DNA of 64,000 nucleotides from Rhizobium sp. R635 (GTDB lineage: Bacteria; Pseudomonadota; Alphaproteobacteria; Rhizobiales; Rhizobiaceae): the NCBI RefSeq assembly GCF_002211285.1, contig NZ_LOKX01000014.1:1-64000 (forward strand). The letters run 5' to 3'. Shown piece after piece: positions 39,111 through 48,093 of the stretch (its first letter is position 1; each line of letters opens with the position of its first letter). Made by a program: the position numbers and the translations under genes. The notes beneath the pieces were generated by a model. The model was not told the origin of the DNA. It made no database searches and saw nothing but the letters and a program-made list of their open reading frames with translations.

Positions 39111-39998
39111 TTGCCTTTCCACCCGCTCTCTGCCGACGATCGAAAGCGTATGGGAGAACATCCGGAAAACGCGGAACTTGATCAGCGCCGCATTGATCTC
39201 CGCTCCGATGATGAAGATGACCCCGACCATATAGAGAAAGATCAGCACGATCATGACGGAGGCGAGACCGGCATAGGTCGCCGTATAATTGGCGAAGGTC
39301 GCGAGATAATAGGCAAAGATCAGCGCGCCGGCGAGCCAGAGAAGCAGCGTCAGCAGCACGCCGGGAATGACATCGAAGACGCGCCTTTTGCCCGCCGGCA
39401 GCCAGAGATGCACGACGAGCAGCCCGACGGTCAGCACCACCAGCGTGCCGTAGACGCGCCAGCTGAAGACGATGTCGAGCGTATCGGCAAACAGCGGAAA
39501 CCAGCCGCGCGCATAATCGAGCGCCAGCGGCAGGGCGACGAGGAGAATACTGATCGCGGCAAAGATGATGACGGCGATCAGCACGTAGCCGAGGCTGGCG
39601 AGGCGGGTGAAATACCACGGCCGCGTCTCCTGCACCCGATAGGCGCGGTTGAGCGAAATGCGCAGCGCCTCGACGCCGTTCGAGGCGAAATAGGCGGCCG
39701 CCAGCACCGAGATCGTCAGCAGCCCGCCGCGCGGAATGGTCAGAACCTGCAGCACCTGGTCGGCGAGCGGTTTGGCGATCGCCTCGGGCCAGGTGTCGAA
39801 GATCAGATGGATGGCGGTCGAGGAAAATTGATCGGCGCCGAGGAAGCTTGCGAGCGCCGTGCCGAAGATCAGGAAAGGGAAAACCGCAAGCAGGCTCGAG
39901 AGCGCTACGTGGCTCGCCATGGCAAATCCGTCATCTTCGACCATGTGACAGATCGCATCATAGACCACGTCGTAAATCGTGCGCAGCACCTTCGGCAT
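39075..39998 (-). CDS. YihY/BrkB-type membrane protein
   Basis: 307 residues with six membrane helices; UPF0761/RbnA family once called ribonuclease BN, although it is an integral membrane protein. Features: DDGFAMASHVALSSLLAVFPF, then YFASNGVEALRISLNRAYRVQE, and a C-terminal tail that turns cytoplasmic. Function unknown. The ATG at 39998 follows GGGGACGGA and is used; another ATG lies at 40055. Convergent with gluQ, with the ends overlapping. Confidence 0.88.
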   Translation of the reverse strand: MPKVLRTIYDVVYDAICHMVEDDGFAMASHVALSSLLAVFPFLIFGTALASFLGADQFSSTAIHLIFDTWPEAIAKPLADQVLQVLTIPRGGLLTISVLAAAYFASNGVEALRISLNRAYRVQETRPWYFTRLASLGYVLIAVIIFAAISILLVALPLALDYARGWFPLFADTLDIVFSWRVYGTLVVLTVGLLVVHLWLPAGKRRVFDVIPGVLLTLLLWLAGALIFAYYLATFANYTATYAGLASVMIVLIFLYMVGVIFIIGAEINAALIKFRVFRMFSHTLSIVGRERVERQSKPDKAANIHP

Positions 39999-40074
39999 TC
40001 CGTCCCCGGCTTTCCAGATTGTATCCTGTGGCCGAATATGGGAAACGAGTCCCATTTTGTACAGGAATCATTCC

Positions 40075-40908
40075 ATGGCGGGAGAGCGCACCATCGTCGT
40101 GACCGGATGCTCGTCCGGCATCGGCGCTTACTGCGCGCGGGCGCTGAAAGCCGATGGCTGGCGTGTCTTCGCGACGGTGCGCAAGACGGAAGATCTGGCC
40201 GGGCTGGAAGCGGACGGCATCGAAACCTTCCTGATGGATTATGCCAGGGCCGAGACGATCTCAGACCTGGTCGGCACGGTTCTGGAACGCAGCGGCGGTC
40301 GCATCGACGCGCTCTTCAACAATGGCGCTTATGGTCAGCCGGGCGCCGTCGAAGACCTCTCGACGGCGGCGCTGCGCGAACAGTTCGAGGCGAATTTCTT
40401 CGGCTGGCATGAATTGACGCGGCAGGTCATTCCGCCGATGCGAAAACGCAAAGAGGGGCGGATCGTGCAATGCTCCTCCATCCTCGGCGTGGTGCCCTAC
40501 CGCTATCGCGGCGCCTACACCGCCTCCAAATTTGCGCTCGAAGGCCTCAGCGTCACCTTGCGCATGGAACTGCAGGGCAGCGGCATCCATGTGAGCCTGA
40601 TCGAGCCGGGACCGATCGCCACGCGTTTCACCGCCAATGCGCTCGCCAAGATCAAGGAACATATCGATCTTGAGAATTCGCCGCACGCGGCCGATTATGT
40701 CAGGCAGCTGGCGAGGCTCGAAGGATCAGGACCGGTCAGCCGCCATAAGCTCGGCCCGGACGCGGTCTATTCGGTATTGAAGCACGCATTGAACTCGAAA
40801 AAACCGAGACCACATTATCCTGTAACGACTCCGGCTAAACAGGGCATGGTTCTGAAGCGGCTGCTCCCGGCAGATCTCTTCTACCGCCTGATGCGCTGGA
40901 CGGACTGA
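40075..40908 (+). CDS. Short-chain dehydrogenase/reductase
   Basis: NAD(P)-dependent oxidoreductase of 277 residues with the Rossmann motif TGCSSGIG near residues 10-17, the NNGAYG segment near 82, the catalytic Ser in CSSILGVV and the YxxxK pair in AYTASKFALEG. The substrate is unknown. AGGAATC precedes the start. It is followed 14 bp later by the small twin-TM gene and then the cobalamin adenosyltransferase gene, all on the same strand. Confidence 0.9.
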   Translation: MAGERTIVVTGCSSGIGAYCARALKADGWRVFATVRKTEDLAGLEADGIETFLMDYARAETISDLVGTVLERSGGRIDALFNNGAYGQPGAVEDLSTAALREQFEANFFGWHELTRQVIPPMRKRKEGRIVQCSSILGVVPYRYRGAYTASKFALEGLSVTLRMELQGSGIHVSLIEPGPIATRFTANALAKIKEHIDLENSPHAADYVRQLARLEGSGPVSRHKLGPDAVYSVLKHALNSKKPRPHYPVTTPAKQGMVLKRLLPADLFYRLMRWTD

Positions 40909-40922
40909 GAAAGCCGAATGCC

Positions 40923-41126
40923 ATGTCCACGGTTACCTATATCCTCGCGATCATCGTCATGGGCGTCGTCGCCCTCGTCCTGATCCGCGGCCTCTTCAAC
41001 ATGATGAAGGGCGGCGATGCCAACCTTTCCAACAAGCTGATGCAGCTTCGCGTCCTCTTACAGGCGATCGCCGTCATCCTGATCATGCTGACGCTCTGGC
41101 TGACCGGCGGCGGCCGTCCGAGCTGA
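40923..41126 (+). CDS. Twin transmembrane (HIG1-like) small protein
   Basis: 67 residues with two membrane helices at about 5-25 and 44-63, joined by a polar loop FNMMKGGDANLSNKLMQLR. It resembles the small HIG1/twin-transmembrane proteins of alphaproteobacteria, which in mitochondria are respiratory-chain assembly factors. The role here is not known. Located 14 bp after the short-chain dehydrogenase and 35 bp before the adenosyltransferase gene. Confidence 0.75.
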   Translation: MSTVTYILAIIVMGVVALVLIRGLFNMMKGGDANLSNKLMQLRVLLQAIAVILIMLTLWLTGGGRPS

Positions 41127-41147
41127 CCTGACGATAGAGGAGTAAAT

Positions 41148-41168
41148 ATGGGCGGTGCCGCATGGTGA
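41148..41168 (+). CDS. Six-codon upstream open reading frame
   Basis: ATG at 41148 with a strong GAGGAG site 6 bases earlier, followed by GGC GGT GCC GCA TGG and TGA at 41166-41168. It overlaps the first codons of the adenosyltransferase gene (ATG at 41162) in another frame. The adenosyltransferase start itself has no good site, so ribosomes may load here and reinitiate. It could also be a mis-set start; see findings. Confidence 0.4.
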   Translation: MGGAAW

Positions 41169-41740
41169 AACTCAACAAGATCTACACGAAAACAGGCGAT
41201 GACGGCACGACCGGCCTGGTTTCCGGCCCGCGCCGAAGAAAGGACGACCTGCGCGTCGAAGCCTACGGTACGATCGACGAGGCCAATTCCGCGATCGGCC
41301 TGGCGCGCCTGCACACATCAGGCCTGCCCGATCTCGACGCCATGCTGATGCTGATCCAGAACGACCTCTTCGATCTCGGCGCCGATCTCGCCGCCCCCGA
41401 TACCGGCGAGCCGCCGGCCTATGAGCCGCTGCGGATCGTCGAGACGCAGGTCGAACGCATCGAGCGTGATATCGACCGGTTGAATGCCCGCCTGGAGCCG
41501 CTGAAATCCTTCATCCTGCCGGGCGGCAGCCCGGCCGCCGCGCATCTGCATCTGGCCCGGACGATCGCGCGCCGGGCCGAGCGCCTGATGGTGGCGCTTG
41601 CCCGCACGGACGGCGAAATCGTCGGCGCGGCCGCGATGAAATATGTCAACCGGCTCTCCGATTTCCTCTTCGTCGCGGCCCGCCACGCCAATGACCAAGG
41701 CCGTGCGGATGTGCTTTGGGTTCCGGGAAAAAACAGATAG
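41162..41740 (+). CDS. Cob(I)alamin adenosyltransferase, PduO type
   Basis: Makes adenosylcobalamin from cob(I)alamin and ATP. The 192 residues contain the PduO ATP-binding start KIYTKTGDDGTTGLVSGPRR, then VEAYGTIDEANSAIGLAR, and the C-terminal RTIARRAERLMVALA motif. It is a trimeric ATR not related to CobA. Adenosylcobalamin is needed by methylmalonyl-CoA mutase and class II ribonucleotide reductase in rhizobia. Its start overlaps a six-codon upstream frame. Confidence 0.92.
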   Translation: MVKLNKIYTKTGDDGTTGLVSGPRRRKDDLRVEAYGTIDEANSAIGLARLHTSGLPDLDAMLMLIQNDLFDLGADLAAPDTGEPPAYEPLRIVETQVERIERDIDRLNARLEPLKSFILPGGSPAAAHLHLARTIARRAERLMVALARTDGEIVGAAAMKYVNRLSDFLFVAARHANDQGRADVLWVPGKNR

Positions 41741-41773
41741 GCTTGCCGCGATCACGATCGCCGGGGGGCCTTA

Positions 41774-42559
41774 ATGTTCATACCACTCCATGATGCCAAT
41801 ACGCTGAAACACATCAAGGTCCAGTGGGTGACGCTCGCACTGATCGCCCTGAATGTCGCGATCTGGCTCTTCACCAGCCTGGAGAGCGAACAGGCGGCCC
41901 AGGCGACGACCGTCGGTCTCGGCTATATCCCGGCGATCGCCTTCGGGCATGCGGTGCTGGCGCAGGGCCTCGAAATCGTGCCGGAGCCGGCGACCTATCT
42001 CACCTATGCCTTCGTCCATACCGGTTTCTGGCATCTGGCTTCCAATATGATCTTCCTCTGGGTCTTCGGCGACAATGTCGAGGATGCGATGGGGCATCTG
42101 CGCTTTCTGCTCTTTTACGTCGCCTGCGCCGCCGCCGGCGCGCTCTGCCACGGGCTGCTCGGCATGACGTCGGAAGCGCCGCTGGTCGGCGCATCGGGGG
42201 CGATATCCGGCGTCGTGGCCGCCTATGTCATGCTGCATCCGCGCGTCAGGGTCTGGGTGCTGGTGTTCTTCCGCGTGCCCCTGCCGCTGCCGGCCTTCGT
42301 CCCGCTGCTTTTGTGGATCGGCCAGCAGTTCCTGATGCTTGTGATCGCTTCCGGTGGCGACGTTTCCTGGGGCGCCCATGTCGGCGGCATCCTTGCCGGC
42401 GCCCTTCTGATCTTCGTCCTGCGCCGGCCGGGCGTGCCGCTCTTCGATCGGGAAATCGTGACACCCCGCGCCGTCAGAAACGAACCTGCCACCGGTCAGA
42501 CCATCGCTGCCGGCACAGGCGGACGGACGGCACAGCGCTTTCCCTGGGGTCGACGCTGA
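41774..42559 (+). CDS. Rhomboid family intramembrane serine protease
   Basis: 261 residues with six or seven membrane helices. The catalytic Ser is in GASGAISGVVAAY, and the His in WGAHVGGILAGALL is the second member of the dyad. The conserved tryptophan/asparagine loop (HTGFWHLASNMIFLWVFGDNVED) is present, so the enzyme should be active. Substrates are unknown. Follows the adenosyltransferase gene at 33 bp. Confidence 0.9.
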   Translation: MFIPLHDANTLKHIKVQWVTLALIALNVAIWLFTSLESEQAAQATTVGLGYIPAIAFGHAVLAQGLEIVPEPATYLTYAFVHTGFWHLASNMIFLWVFGDNVEDAMGHLRFLLFYVACAAAGALCHGLLGMTSEAPLVGASGAISGVVAAYVMLHPRVRVWVLVFFRVPLPLPAFVPLLLWIGQQFLMLVIASGGDVSWGAHVGGILAGALLIFVLRRPGVPLFDREIVTPRAVRNEPATGQTIAAGTGGRTAQRFPWGRR

Positions 42560-42567
42560 CTCCTATA

Positions 42568-42595
42568 TTGACGTGGACGTAAACGTCCATATATT
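42568..42595 (+). promoter_or_regulatory. etfBA promoter with palindromic operator in the spacer
   Basis: TTGACG (42568-42573) and TATATT (42590-42595) are spaced by 16 bases, and those 16 bases are TGGACGTAAACGTCCA, a perfect 7-bp inverted repeat with a 2-base spacer. The core ACGTAAACGT resembles sites of MerR-family LiuR regulators of branched-chain amino acid and fatty-acid breakdown, which are known to control etf genes. Lies 150 bp before etfB. Confidence 0.6.
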
Positions 42596-42745
42596 GCCGG
42601 CAAATTGCCTGTCGGCGTCATGGAAGCGTTGTATTTGGAGGAAAAACGCGTATCCATGTCGCCATTCGACAATCGGAGCGGCGCCCGAGCGCGCATTTTC
42701 CTCACAGCCTCGCTGAAGCCAGTTCTCTCTTGAAGGAAGGACCCC

Positions 42746-43495
42746 ATGAAGATTCTCGTCCCAGTCAAACGGGTTGTCGACTACAACGTGAAGATCCGGG
42801 TGAAGCCGGATGGCACGGGTGTCGAGCTTGCCAATGTGAAGATGTCGATGAACCCGTTCGACGAGATCTCGGTGGAAGAAGCTCTGAGATTGAAGGAAGC
42901 CGGCAAGGCCGAGGAAGTGGTGGTCGTGTCGATCGGTCCTGCCAAGGCCGAGGAGACGCTGCGGACCGCACTTGCCATGGGCGCCGACCGGGCGATCCTG
43001 GTCGAGACCGACGATGCCGTCGAGCCGCTCACTGTGGCCAAGATCCTGAAGGCGGTCGCCGATGCCGAACAGCCGGGTTTGATCATCACAGGCAAGCAGG
43101 CGATCGACGACGACAGCAACCAGACCGGCCAGATGCTGGCAGCATTGCTCGGCACCGCCCAGGCGACCTTCGCCTCGAAGATCGAGATTGGTGACGGCAA
43201 GGCGACGGTGACACGCGAAGTCGACGGCGGCCTGCAGACGATCGAGATCAAGCTGCCGGCGGTGGTCACCACCGATCTGCGTCTGAACGAACCGCGTTAT
43301 GCCTCGCTGCCGAACATCATGAAGGCGAAGAAGAAGCCGCTCGACAAGAAGAGCCCGGCCGATTTCGGCGTCGATACGACACCGCGGCTGAAGGTGCTGA
43401 AGACCGAGGAGCCGTCTGGCCGCAAGGCCGGCGTCAAGGTCAAGTCGGTCGCCGAACTCGTCGACAAGCTCAAGAACGAAGCCGGCGTGCTCTAA
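42746..43495 (+). CDS. etfB: Electron transfer flavoprotein, beta subunit
   Basis: 249 residues. Partner of EtfA; the heterodimer carries electrons from acyl-CoA dehydrogenases to ETF-quinone oxidoreductase. The AMP-binding region [29 protein letters not shown] and the signature [23 protein letters not shown] segment ([18 protein letters not shown]) are complete. AAGGAAGG lies just before the ATG. Followed by etfA after 20 bp. Confidence 0.96.
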   Translation: MKILVPVKRVVDYNVKIRVKPDGTGVELANVKMSMNPFDEISVEEALRLKEAGKAEEVVVVSIGPAKAEETLRTALAMGADRAILVETDDAVEPLTVAKILKAVADAEQPGLIITGKQAIDDDSNQTGQMLAALLGTAQATFASKIEIGDGKATVTREVDGGLQTIEIKLPAVVTTDLRLNEPRYASLPNIMKAKKKPLDKKSPADFGVDTTPRLKVLKTEEPSGRKAGVKVKSVAELVDKLKNEAGVL

Positions 43496-43515
43496 GGTTC
43501 GAAAGGAATATCACC

Positions 43516-44445
43516 ATGACCATTCTTCTTCTGGCCGATCATGACAATGCCAGCCTTTCCGACCAGACCGCCAAGGCGCTGACGGCTGCAAGCCAGATCG
43601 GCGGCGATATCCACATTCTCGTTGCCGGCAAGGGCGCCAAGGCTGCGGCCGATGCGGCGTCAAAACTCTCCGGCGTCTCGAAGGTGCTGCTCGCCGAAAG
43701 CGACGAACTTGCCAACAATCTGGCCGAACCGCTTTCCGACCTGATCGTTTCGCTGGCCGGTTCCTACGACACGATTCTCTCGGCCGCGACTTCGGTCGGC
43801 AAGACGGTGCTGCCGCGAGTGGCCGCTCTTCTCGACGTCGCCCAGGTCTCGGAGATCATCGAGGTCGTTTCATCCGATACCTTCAAGCGTCCGATCTATG
43901 CCGGCAATGCCATCCAGACGGTACAGGCAAGCGATACCAAGAAGGTCATCACCGTGCGCACCGCTTCCTTCGCCTCCGCTGGTGAAGGCGGATCTGCCTC
44001 CGTCGAAGCAATCCCGGCTGTCTCCGATCCCGGCCTGTCGCGTTTCGTCTCCGATGCGCTGTCGGCCTCGGAACGTCCGGAACTGACCTCGGCGAAGATC
44101 ATCATCTCGGGCGGCCGGGCGCTCGGTTCTGCCGAGAAGTTCAAGGAAGTCATCCTGCCGGTTGCCGACAAGCTCGGCGCCGCGGTCGGTGCAAGCCGTG
44201 CCGCCGTCGATGCCGGCTATGCGCCGAACGACTGGCAGGTCGGCCAGACCGGCAAGGTGGTCGCGCCCGATCTCTATATCGCCGCCGGCATTTCCGGGGC
44301 GATCCAGCATCTGGCCGGCATGAAGGACAGTAAGGTGATCGTCGCCATCAACAAGGACGAGGAGGCGCCGATCTTCCAGGTCGCCGACTACGGCCTCGTC
44401 GCCGATCTCTTCGACGCACTGCCGGAATTGCAAAAGGCGCTCTGA
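43516..44445 (+). CDS. etfA: Electron transfer flavoprotein, alpha subunit
   Basis: 309 residues. The C-terminal FAD-binding domain has the typical [54 protein letters not shown] and a final [11 protein letters not shown]. Together with EtfB it links beta-oxidation and amino acid breakdown to the quinone pool. 20 bp after etfB, with AAAGGAAT before its ATG. Confidence 0.97.
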   Translation: MTILLLADHDNASLSDQTAKALTAASQIGGDIHILVAGKGAKAAADAASKLSGVSKVLLAESDELANNLAEPLSDLIVSLAGSYDTILSAATSVGKTVLPRVAALLDVAQVSEIIEVVSSDTFKRPIYAGNAIQTVQASDTKKVITVRTASFASAGEGGSASVEAIPAVSDPGLSRFVSDALSASERPELTSAKIIISGGRALGSAEKFKEVILPVADKLGAAVGASRAAVDAGYAPNDWQVGQTGKVVAPDLYIAAGISGAIQHLAGMKDSKVIVAINKDEEAPIFQVADYGLVADLFDALPELQKAL

Positions 44446-44464
44446 GCGGGCTCCATGCTTTTCT

Positions 44465-44478
44465 TTCGCACTTGCGAA
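44465..44478. promoter_or_regulatory. Short palindrome upstream of the hydroxyacyl-CoA dehydrogenase gene
   Basis: TTCGCACTTGCGAA is a perfect 6-bp inverted repeat with a 2-base spacer, 106 bp before the next start. It could be an operator; I do not recognise a regulator for it. Confidence 0.3.
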
Positions 44479-44503
44479 TGACTGGAAAATTGTCTTTTAT
44501 CTG

Positions 44504-44529
44504 CTGCCGGGCGATCTTTCGTCCGGCAG
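44504..44529. terminator. Hairpin after etfA
   Basis: Perfect 7-bp stem CTGCCGG / CCGGCAG with a 12-base loop, followed by TAATGCTAAAATAATG. There is no T-run on the plus strand, so it is a weak terminator or attenuator. A second palindrome, TTCGCA CT TGCGAA (44465-44478), precedes it. Confidence 0.4.
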
Positions 44530-44583
44530 TAATGCTAAAATAATGCGGCAACGCGGGGGCGGCTGCCGAGCGGGGGTTTGGAG

Positions 44584-45465
44584 ATGAGTGCGGTGTTGAA
44601 GAATATCGGGATTATCGGTGCCGGCCAGATGGGCTGCGGCATCGCGCATGTTTCGGCCGCCGCAGGTTACAGGGTTCACATCTACGATCTCTCGCAGGAC
44701 CGCATCGAATCCGGCCTCGCCACCATCAACGGCAATCTCGCCCGCCTGGTGACGAACGGCAAGATGACCGACGAGGAACGCAAATCGACCTTGTCGCGCA
44801 TATCAGGCTCCGCCGACGTCAACGATCTCGCCCCCTCCGATCTCGTCATCGAAGCCGCCACCGAGGACGAAAGCGTCAAGCGCAAGATTTATACCCAGGT
44901 CTGCCCCGTGCTGAAGCCGGAGGCGCTGCTTGCCACCAACACCTCTTCCCTTTCCATCACCCGGCTTGCCGCGGCCACCGACCGCCCCGAACGTTTCATG
45001 GGCATACACTTCATGAACCCGGTTCCGGTGATGAAGCTGGTCGAACTCGTGCGCGGCATCGCGACCGATGAGAAGACTTTCTCCGCCGCCAAGGAATTCG
45101 TCGGCACGCTGGAAAAGACCATCACTGTCGCCGAGGATTTCCCCGCCTTCATCGTCAACCGTATCCTGCTGCCGATGATCAACGAAGCGATCTACACGCT
45201 TTACGAAGGCGTCGGCACGGTCGATGCCATCGACACGGCGATGAAGCTCGGTGCCAACCACCCGATGGGACCGCTTCAGCTTGCCGATTTCATCGGTCTC
45301 GACACCTGTCTCTCGATCATGCAGGTGCTGCATGACGGTCTGGCGGACTCGAAATATCGCCCCTGCCCGCTGCTGGTGAAATATGTCGAAGCCGGCTGGC
45401 TCGGACGCAAGTCCGGCCGCGGCTTCTATGACTATCGCGGCGAAGTGCCGGTTCCGACGCGCTAA
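44584..45465 (+). CDS. 3-hydroxybutyryl-CoA dehydrogenase
   Basis: NAD(P)-dependent enzyme of 293 residues that interconverts 3-hydroxyacyl-CoA and acetoacetyl-CoA. It has the Rossmann motif GIIGAGQMGCGIAHVSAAAG, HFMNPVPVMKLVELVRG, and the C-terminal domain with HPMGPLQLADFIGLDTCL. Standalone HbdA/PaaH type, not fused to enoyl-CoA hydratase. It follows etfBA on the same strand, fitting short-chain acyl-CoA breakdown or polyhydroxybutyrate turnover. The start is ATG at 44584 rather than the TTG at 44578. Confidence 0.93.
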   Translation: MSAVLKNIGIIGAGQMGCGIAHVSAAAGYRVHIYDLSQDRIESGLATINGNLARLVTNGKMTDEERKSTLSRISGSADVNDLAPSDLVIEAATEDESVKRKIYTQVCPVLKPEALLATNTSSLSITRLAAATDRPERFMGIHFMNPVPVMKLVELVRGIATDEKTFSAAKEFVGTLEKTITVAEDFPAFIVNRILLPMINEAIYTLYEGVGTVDAIDTAMKLGANHPMGPLQLADFIGLDTCLSIMQVLHDGLADSKYRPCPLLVKYVEAGWLGRKSGRGFYDYRGEVPVPTR

Positions 45466-45543
45466 CGCACGTCATCGCCTAAAAAGGCGAATGGAACAAA
45501 CGCCGGCGAAATGCTTTCCTTGCCGTGAACGGGAGGAAACGCC

Positions 45544-45636
45544 ATGTCGACCGAAACACCCATGTTCCTGCTGCAATGCTGCGTCCTGATTGGAATCGCG
45601 GGCGTCTTCCTCATAAGGGGAGATGGGGACTCCTGA
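45544..45636 (+). CDS. Candidate 30-residue single-pass membrane microprotein
   Basis: ATG at 45544 has a strong GGGAGGAAAC site 4-12 bases before it, then a 31-codon frame MSTETPMFLLQ CCVLIGIAGVFLIRGDGDS and TGA. The centre is one membrane helix with two adjacent cysteines, ending in a charged RGDGDS tail. It lies 78 bp after the dehydrogenase gene and 9 bp before the convergent TlpA-like stop. No family is recognised; coding status is inferred from the site and composition. Confidence 0.5.
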   Translation: MSTETPMFLLQCCVLIGIAGVFLIRGDGDS

Positions 45637-45645
45637 GCGATATCC

Positions 45646-46308
45646 TTACGATCCGATCGCACCCTTGATCAGCGCCTTGGCATCTTCGCTGTCCCAGGCG
45701 GCGGGGCCGTTCATGGCGGAGATCAGGCATCCCTTGTCGTCGAGCAACAGCGTTACCGGCAGACCGAAGGCGAGGCCTTCCTTCTTCAGGCTGTTGAAGA
45801 CGCCGATCGTGTTGTCGCGGTAGAGCTGCAGCGCGTCGACGCCGGTCTCGGCGAGGAAAGTCTTCGGCTTTTCGTCGTCGCCGCTGTCGATATTGACGGT
45901 TACGACCTGAAACTTTTCACCGCCCATCTCCTTTTCCAGCGCGTTCAGCGCCGGCATTTCCTCGCGGCAGGGAACGCACCATGTCGCCCAGAGATTGAGA
46001 AGCACGGTCTTGCCGGCGAAATGATCGAGCGCCATCGGCTTACCATCAGCTCCGTTGAAGGAAACCGCGGTCAGCTTGCGCGGCTCATTGGCGGCAACCA
46101 TGGCGGCAACCTGCCCCTTCATCAGCGGCGTCAGATTGGCGGCGCGCTCCTTGGCCAGCGAGCATTCGGCCGAAGCCGTATTGCCGGCACCATTGCCAAT
46201 CCCCGTCTCCTTCACGTATACCGCTGCCGCACCGGCAACGACGCCTGCGACGGCGGCGATTGCGATCAGTTTTACGGACGGCAGGCCGAAAGGTTTTTTC
46301 GTCGTCAT
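45646..46308 (-). CDS. TlpA-like thioredoxin-family thiol:disulfide interchange protein
   Basis: 220 residues. Membrane anchor at about 13-31 ([19 protein letters not shown]), then a periplasmic thioredoxin domain with the redox pair C111-V-P-C114 in [20 protein letters not shown]. TlpA-type proteins reduce cytochrome c oxidase copper sites in bradyrhizobia and relatives. The ATG at 46308 follows GGAGAATGAA. It starts only 26 bp from the divergent argH start. Confidence 0.87.
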   Translation of the reverse strand: MTTKKPFGLPSVKLIAIAAVAGVVAGAAAVYVKETGIGNGAGNTASAECSLAKERAANLTPLMKGQVAAMVAANEPRKLTAVSFNGADGKPMALDHFAGKTVLLNLWATWCVPCREEMPALNALEKEMGGEKFQVVTVNIDSGDDEKPKTFLAETGVDALQLYRDNTIGVFNSLKKEGLAFGLPVTLLLDDKGCLISAMNGPAAWDSEDAKALIKGAIGS

Positions 46309-46334
46309 TTCATTCTCCAGGACGGGCATCTTCC

Positions 46335-47738
46335 ATGGCCGAGAGCAACACGGACACCAAATCCTCCAACCAGATGTGGGGTGGGCGCTTCGCCTCCGGC
46401 CCGGACGCGATCATGGAGGAGATAAATGCCTCGATCGGTTTCGACAAGAAGCTATTCGCGCAGGATATCCGCGGTTCGATCGCCCATGCGACGATGCTTG
46501 CCCATCAGGGCATCATTTCTTCAGACGATAAGGACAAGATCGTTCACGGGCTAAACACGATCCTGTCAGAAATCGAAAGCGGCAATTTCGAATTCTCCCG
46601 CCAGCTCGAAGACATCCACATGAATGTCGAAGCGCGCCTGGCGACGCTGATCGGCCCGGCAGCCGGACGGCTGCACACCGCCCGCTCGCGCAACGATCAG
46701 GTGGCGCTCGATTTCCGCCTCTGGGTGAAGGAAGAACTGCAGAAGACCGAACAGATGCTGACCGGCCTGATCGCGGCCTTCCTCGACCGCGCCGAGGAAC
46801 ATGCCGAAAGCGTCATGCCGGGCTTCACCCATCTGCAGACCGCCCAGCCCGTCACCTTCGGCCATCACTGCATGGCCTATGTCGAAATGTTCGGCCGCGA
46901 CCGCTCGCGCGTGCGCCATGCCATCGAGCACCTGGACGAAAGCCCGATCGGTGCTGCCGCCCTTGCCGGCACCGGCTATCCGATCGACCGCCACATGACG
47001 GCCAAGGCTCTCGGCTTCCGTGAGCCGACCCGCAATTCCATCGACACGGTCTCCGACCGCGACTTCGCCATCGAATTTCTGTCGATCGCCGCGATTACGG
47101 GCATGCATCTGTCGCGCCTGGCCGAGGAGATCGTCATCTGGTCGACCCCCCAATTCGGCTTCGTGCGTCTCTCCGACGCCTTCTCCACAGGCTCCTCGAT
47201 CATGCCGCAGAAGAAGAACCCTGATGCGGCCGAGCTGGTGCGCGCCAAGACCGGCCGCATCAACGGCTCGCTGGTGGCACTGCTGACGATCATGAAGGGC
47301 CTGCCGCTCGCCTATTCCAAGGACATGCAGGAAGACAAGGAACAGGTCTTCGACGCCGCAGAGAGCCTGGAACTCGCGATCGCCGCCATGACCGGCATGG
47401 TGCGCGACTTGACCGTCAACACCGCGCGCATGAAGGCTGCGGCCGGCTCCGGCTATTCGACGGCGACCGACCTTGCCGACTGGCTGGTGCGCGAAGCGGG
47501 CCTGCCCTTCCGCGATGCCCATCACGTGACCGGCCGCGCCGTGGCGCTTGCCGAAAGCAAGGGCTGCGATCTTGCCGAGCTGCCGCTCTCCGATCTGCAG
47601 GCGATCCATTCCGCGATCACCGACAAGGTTTACGACGTGCTGACGGTGGAGGCCTCCGTCGCCAGCCGCAAGAGCTTCGGCGGCACCGCCCCCTCCGAAG
47701 TGCGCAAGCAGATCGCCTTCTGGCGCGCCCGTAACTGA
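46335..47738 (+). CDS. argH: Argininosuccinate lyase
   Basis: Splits argininosuccinate to arginine and fumarate, the last step of arginine synthesis. The 467 residues contain the family signature [23 protein letters not shown], the N-terminal [10 protein letters not shown] and the [10 protein letters not shown] loop. The frame opens far upstream inside the TlpA-like gene. The ATG at 46335 begins [17 protein letters not shown] as in rhizobial enzymes. Followed on the same strand by the LptM-like lipoprotein and lysA. Confidence 0.97.
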   Translation: MAESNTDTKSSNQMWGGRFASGPDAIMEEINASIGFDKKLFAQDIRGSIAHATMLAHQGIISSDDKDKIVHGLNTILSEIESGNFEFSRQLEDIHMNVEARLATLIGPAAGRLHTARSRNDQVALDFRLWVKEELQKTEQMLTGLIAAFLDRAEEHAESVMPGFTHLQTAQPVTFGHHCMAYVEMFGRDRSRVRHAIEHLDESPIGAAALAGTGYPIDRHMTAKALGFREPTRNSIDTVSDRDFAIEFLSIAAITGMHLSRLAEEIVIWSTPQFGFVRLSDAFSTGSSIMPQKKNPDAAELVRAKTGRINGSLVALLTIMKGLPLAYSKDMQEDKEQVFDAAESLELAIAAMTGMVRDLTVNTARMKAAAGSGYSTATDLADWLVREAGLPFRDAHHVTGRAVALAESKGCDLAELPLSDLQAIHSAITDKVYDVLTVEASVASRKSFGGTAPSEVRKQIAFWRARN

Positions 47739-47744
47739 CAAATT

Positions 47745-47785
47745 GCGGGCGGGTGAGCCCGCCTCACCCTTCCCGCCGACGCGGG
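47745..47785. terminator. Hairpin pair downstream of argH
   Basis: First hairpin GCGGGC / GCCCGC at 47745-47762 with a 6-base loop, then CCCGC / GCGGG at about 47772-47785. Neither has a T-run, so this may slow rather than stop transcription into the lipoprotein and lysA genes. Confidence 0.35.
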
Positions 47786-47887
47786 AGGACCGCCCAACAA
47801 TCAGGGTGCACAAGGCGGATAAACTTCGCTATGAAGATGCCCATCGTTCGAAATGAAGTCAGTCATACGCCGCACAAGAGGATATCC

Positions 47888-48082
47888 ATGCAGAAGAGCT
47901 TGCCGCACCTCATCCGCCTAACGGCGGTGCTCGCCGTCATCGGCCTTGCCGTTGCCGGATGCGGGCGCAAGGGCGATCTCGATCCGCCGAGTGCTGCGGC
48001 AACGAAGGAAGGCGACGTTTCCAAACCGACGAAACAGCCCGGAACCGTCGACAAGCCCTTCCTTCTCGATCCCCTTCTTTAA
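47888..48082 (+). CDS. LptM-like lipoprotein
   Basis: 64 residues. Signal peptide with the lipobox AVAGC at C25, followed by GRKGDLDPP, the hallmark of the LptM (YifL) family. In E. coli LptM helps assemble the LPS transporter LptDE in the outer membrane. Many alphaproteobacteria have this gene just before lysA, as here (12 bp apart). The ATG at 47888 has AGAGGAT before it; the frame opening at 47753 is not supported. Confidence 0.85.
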   Translation: MQKSLPHLIRLTAVLAVIGLAVAGCGRKGDLDPPSAAATKEGDVSKPTKQPGTVDKPFLLDPLL

Positions 48083-48093
48083 GGCATGAGCCC

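Noticed and set aside
44584..45465. Calling the dehydrogenase fadB or the etf genes fixBA
   Set aside because: The dehydrogenase has no enoyl-CoA hydratase domain, and the flavoprotein has no nitrogen-fixation gene neighbours; these are the housekeeping EtfAB.
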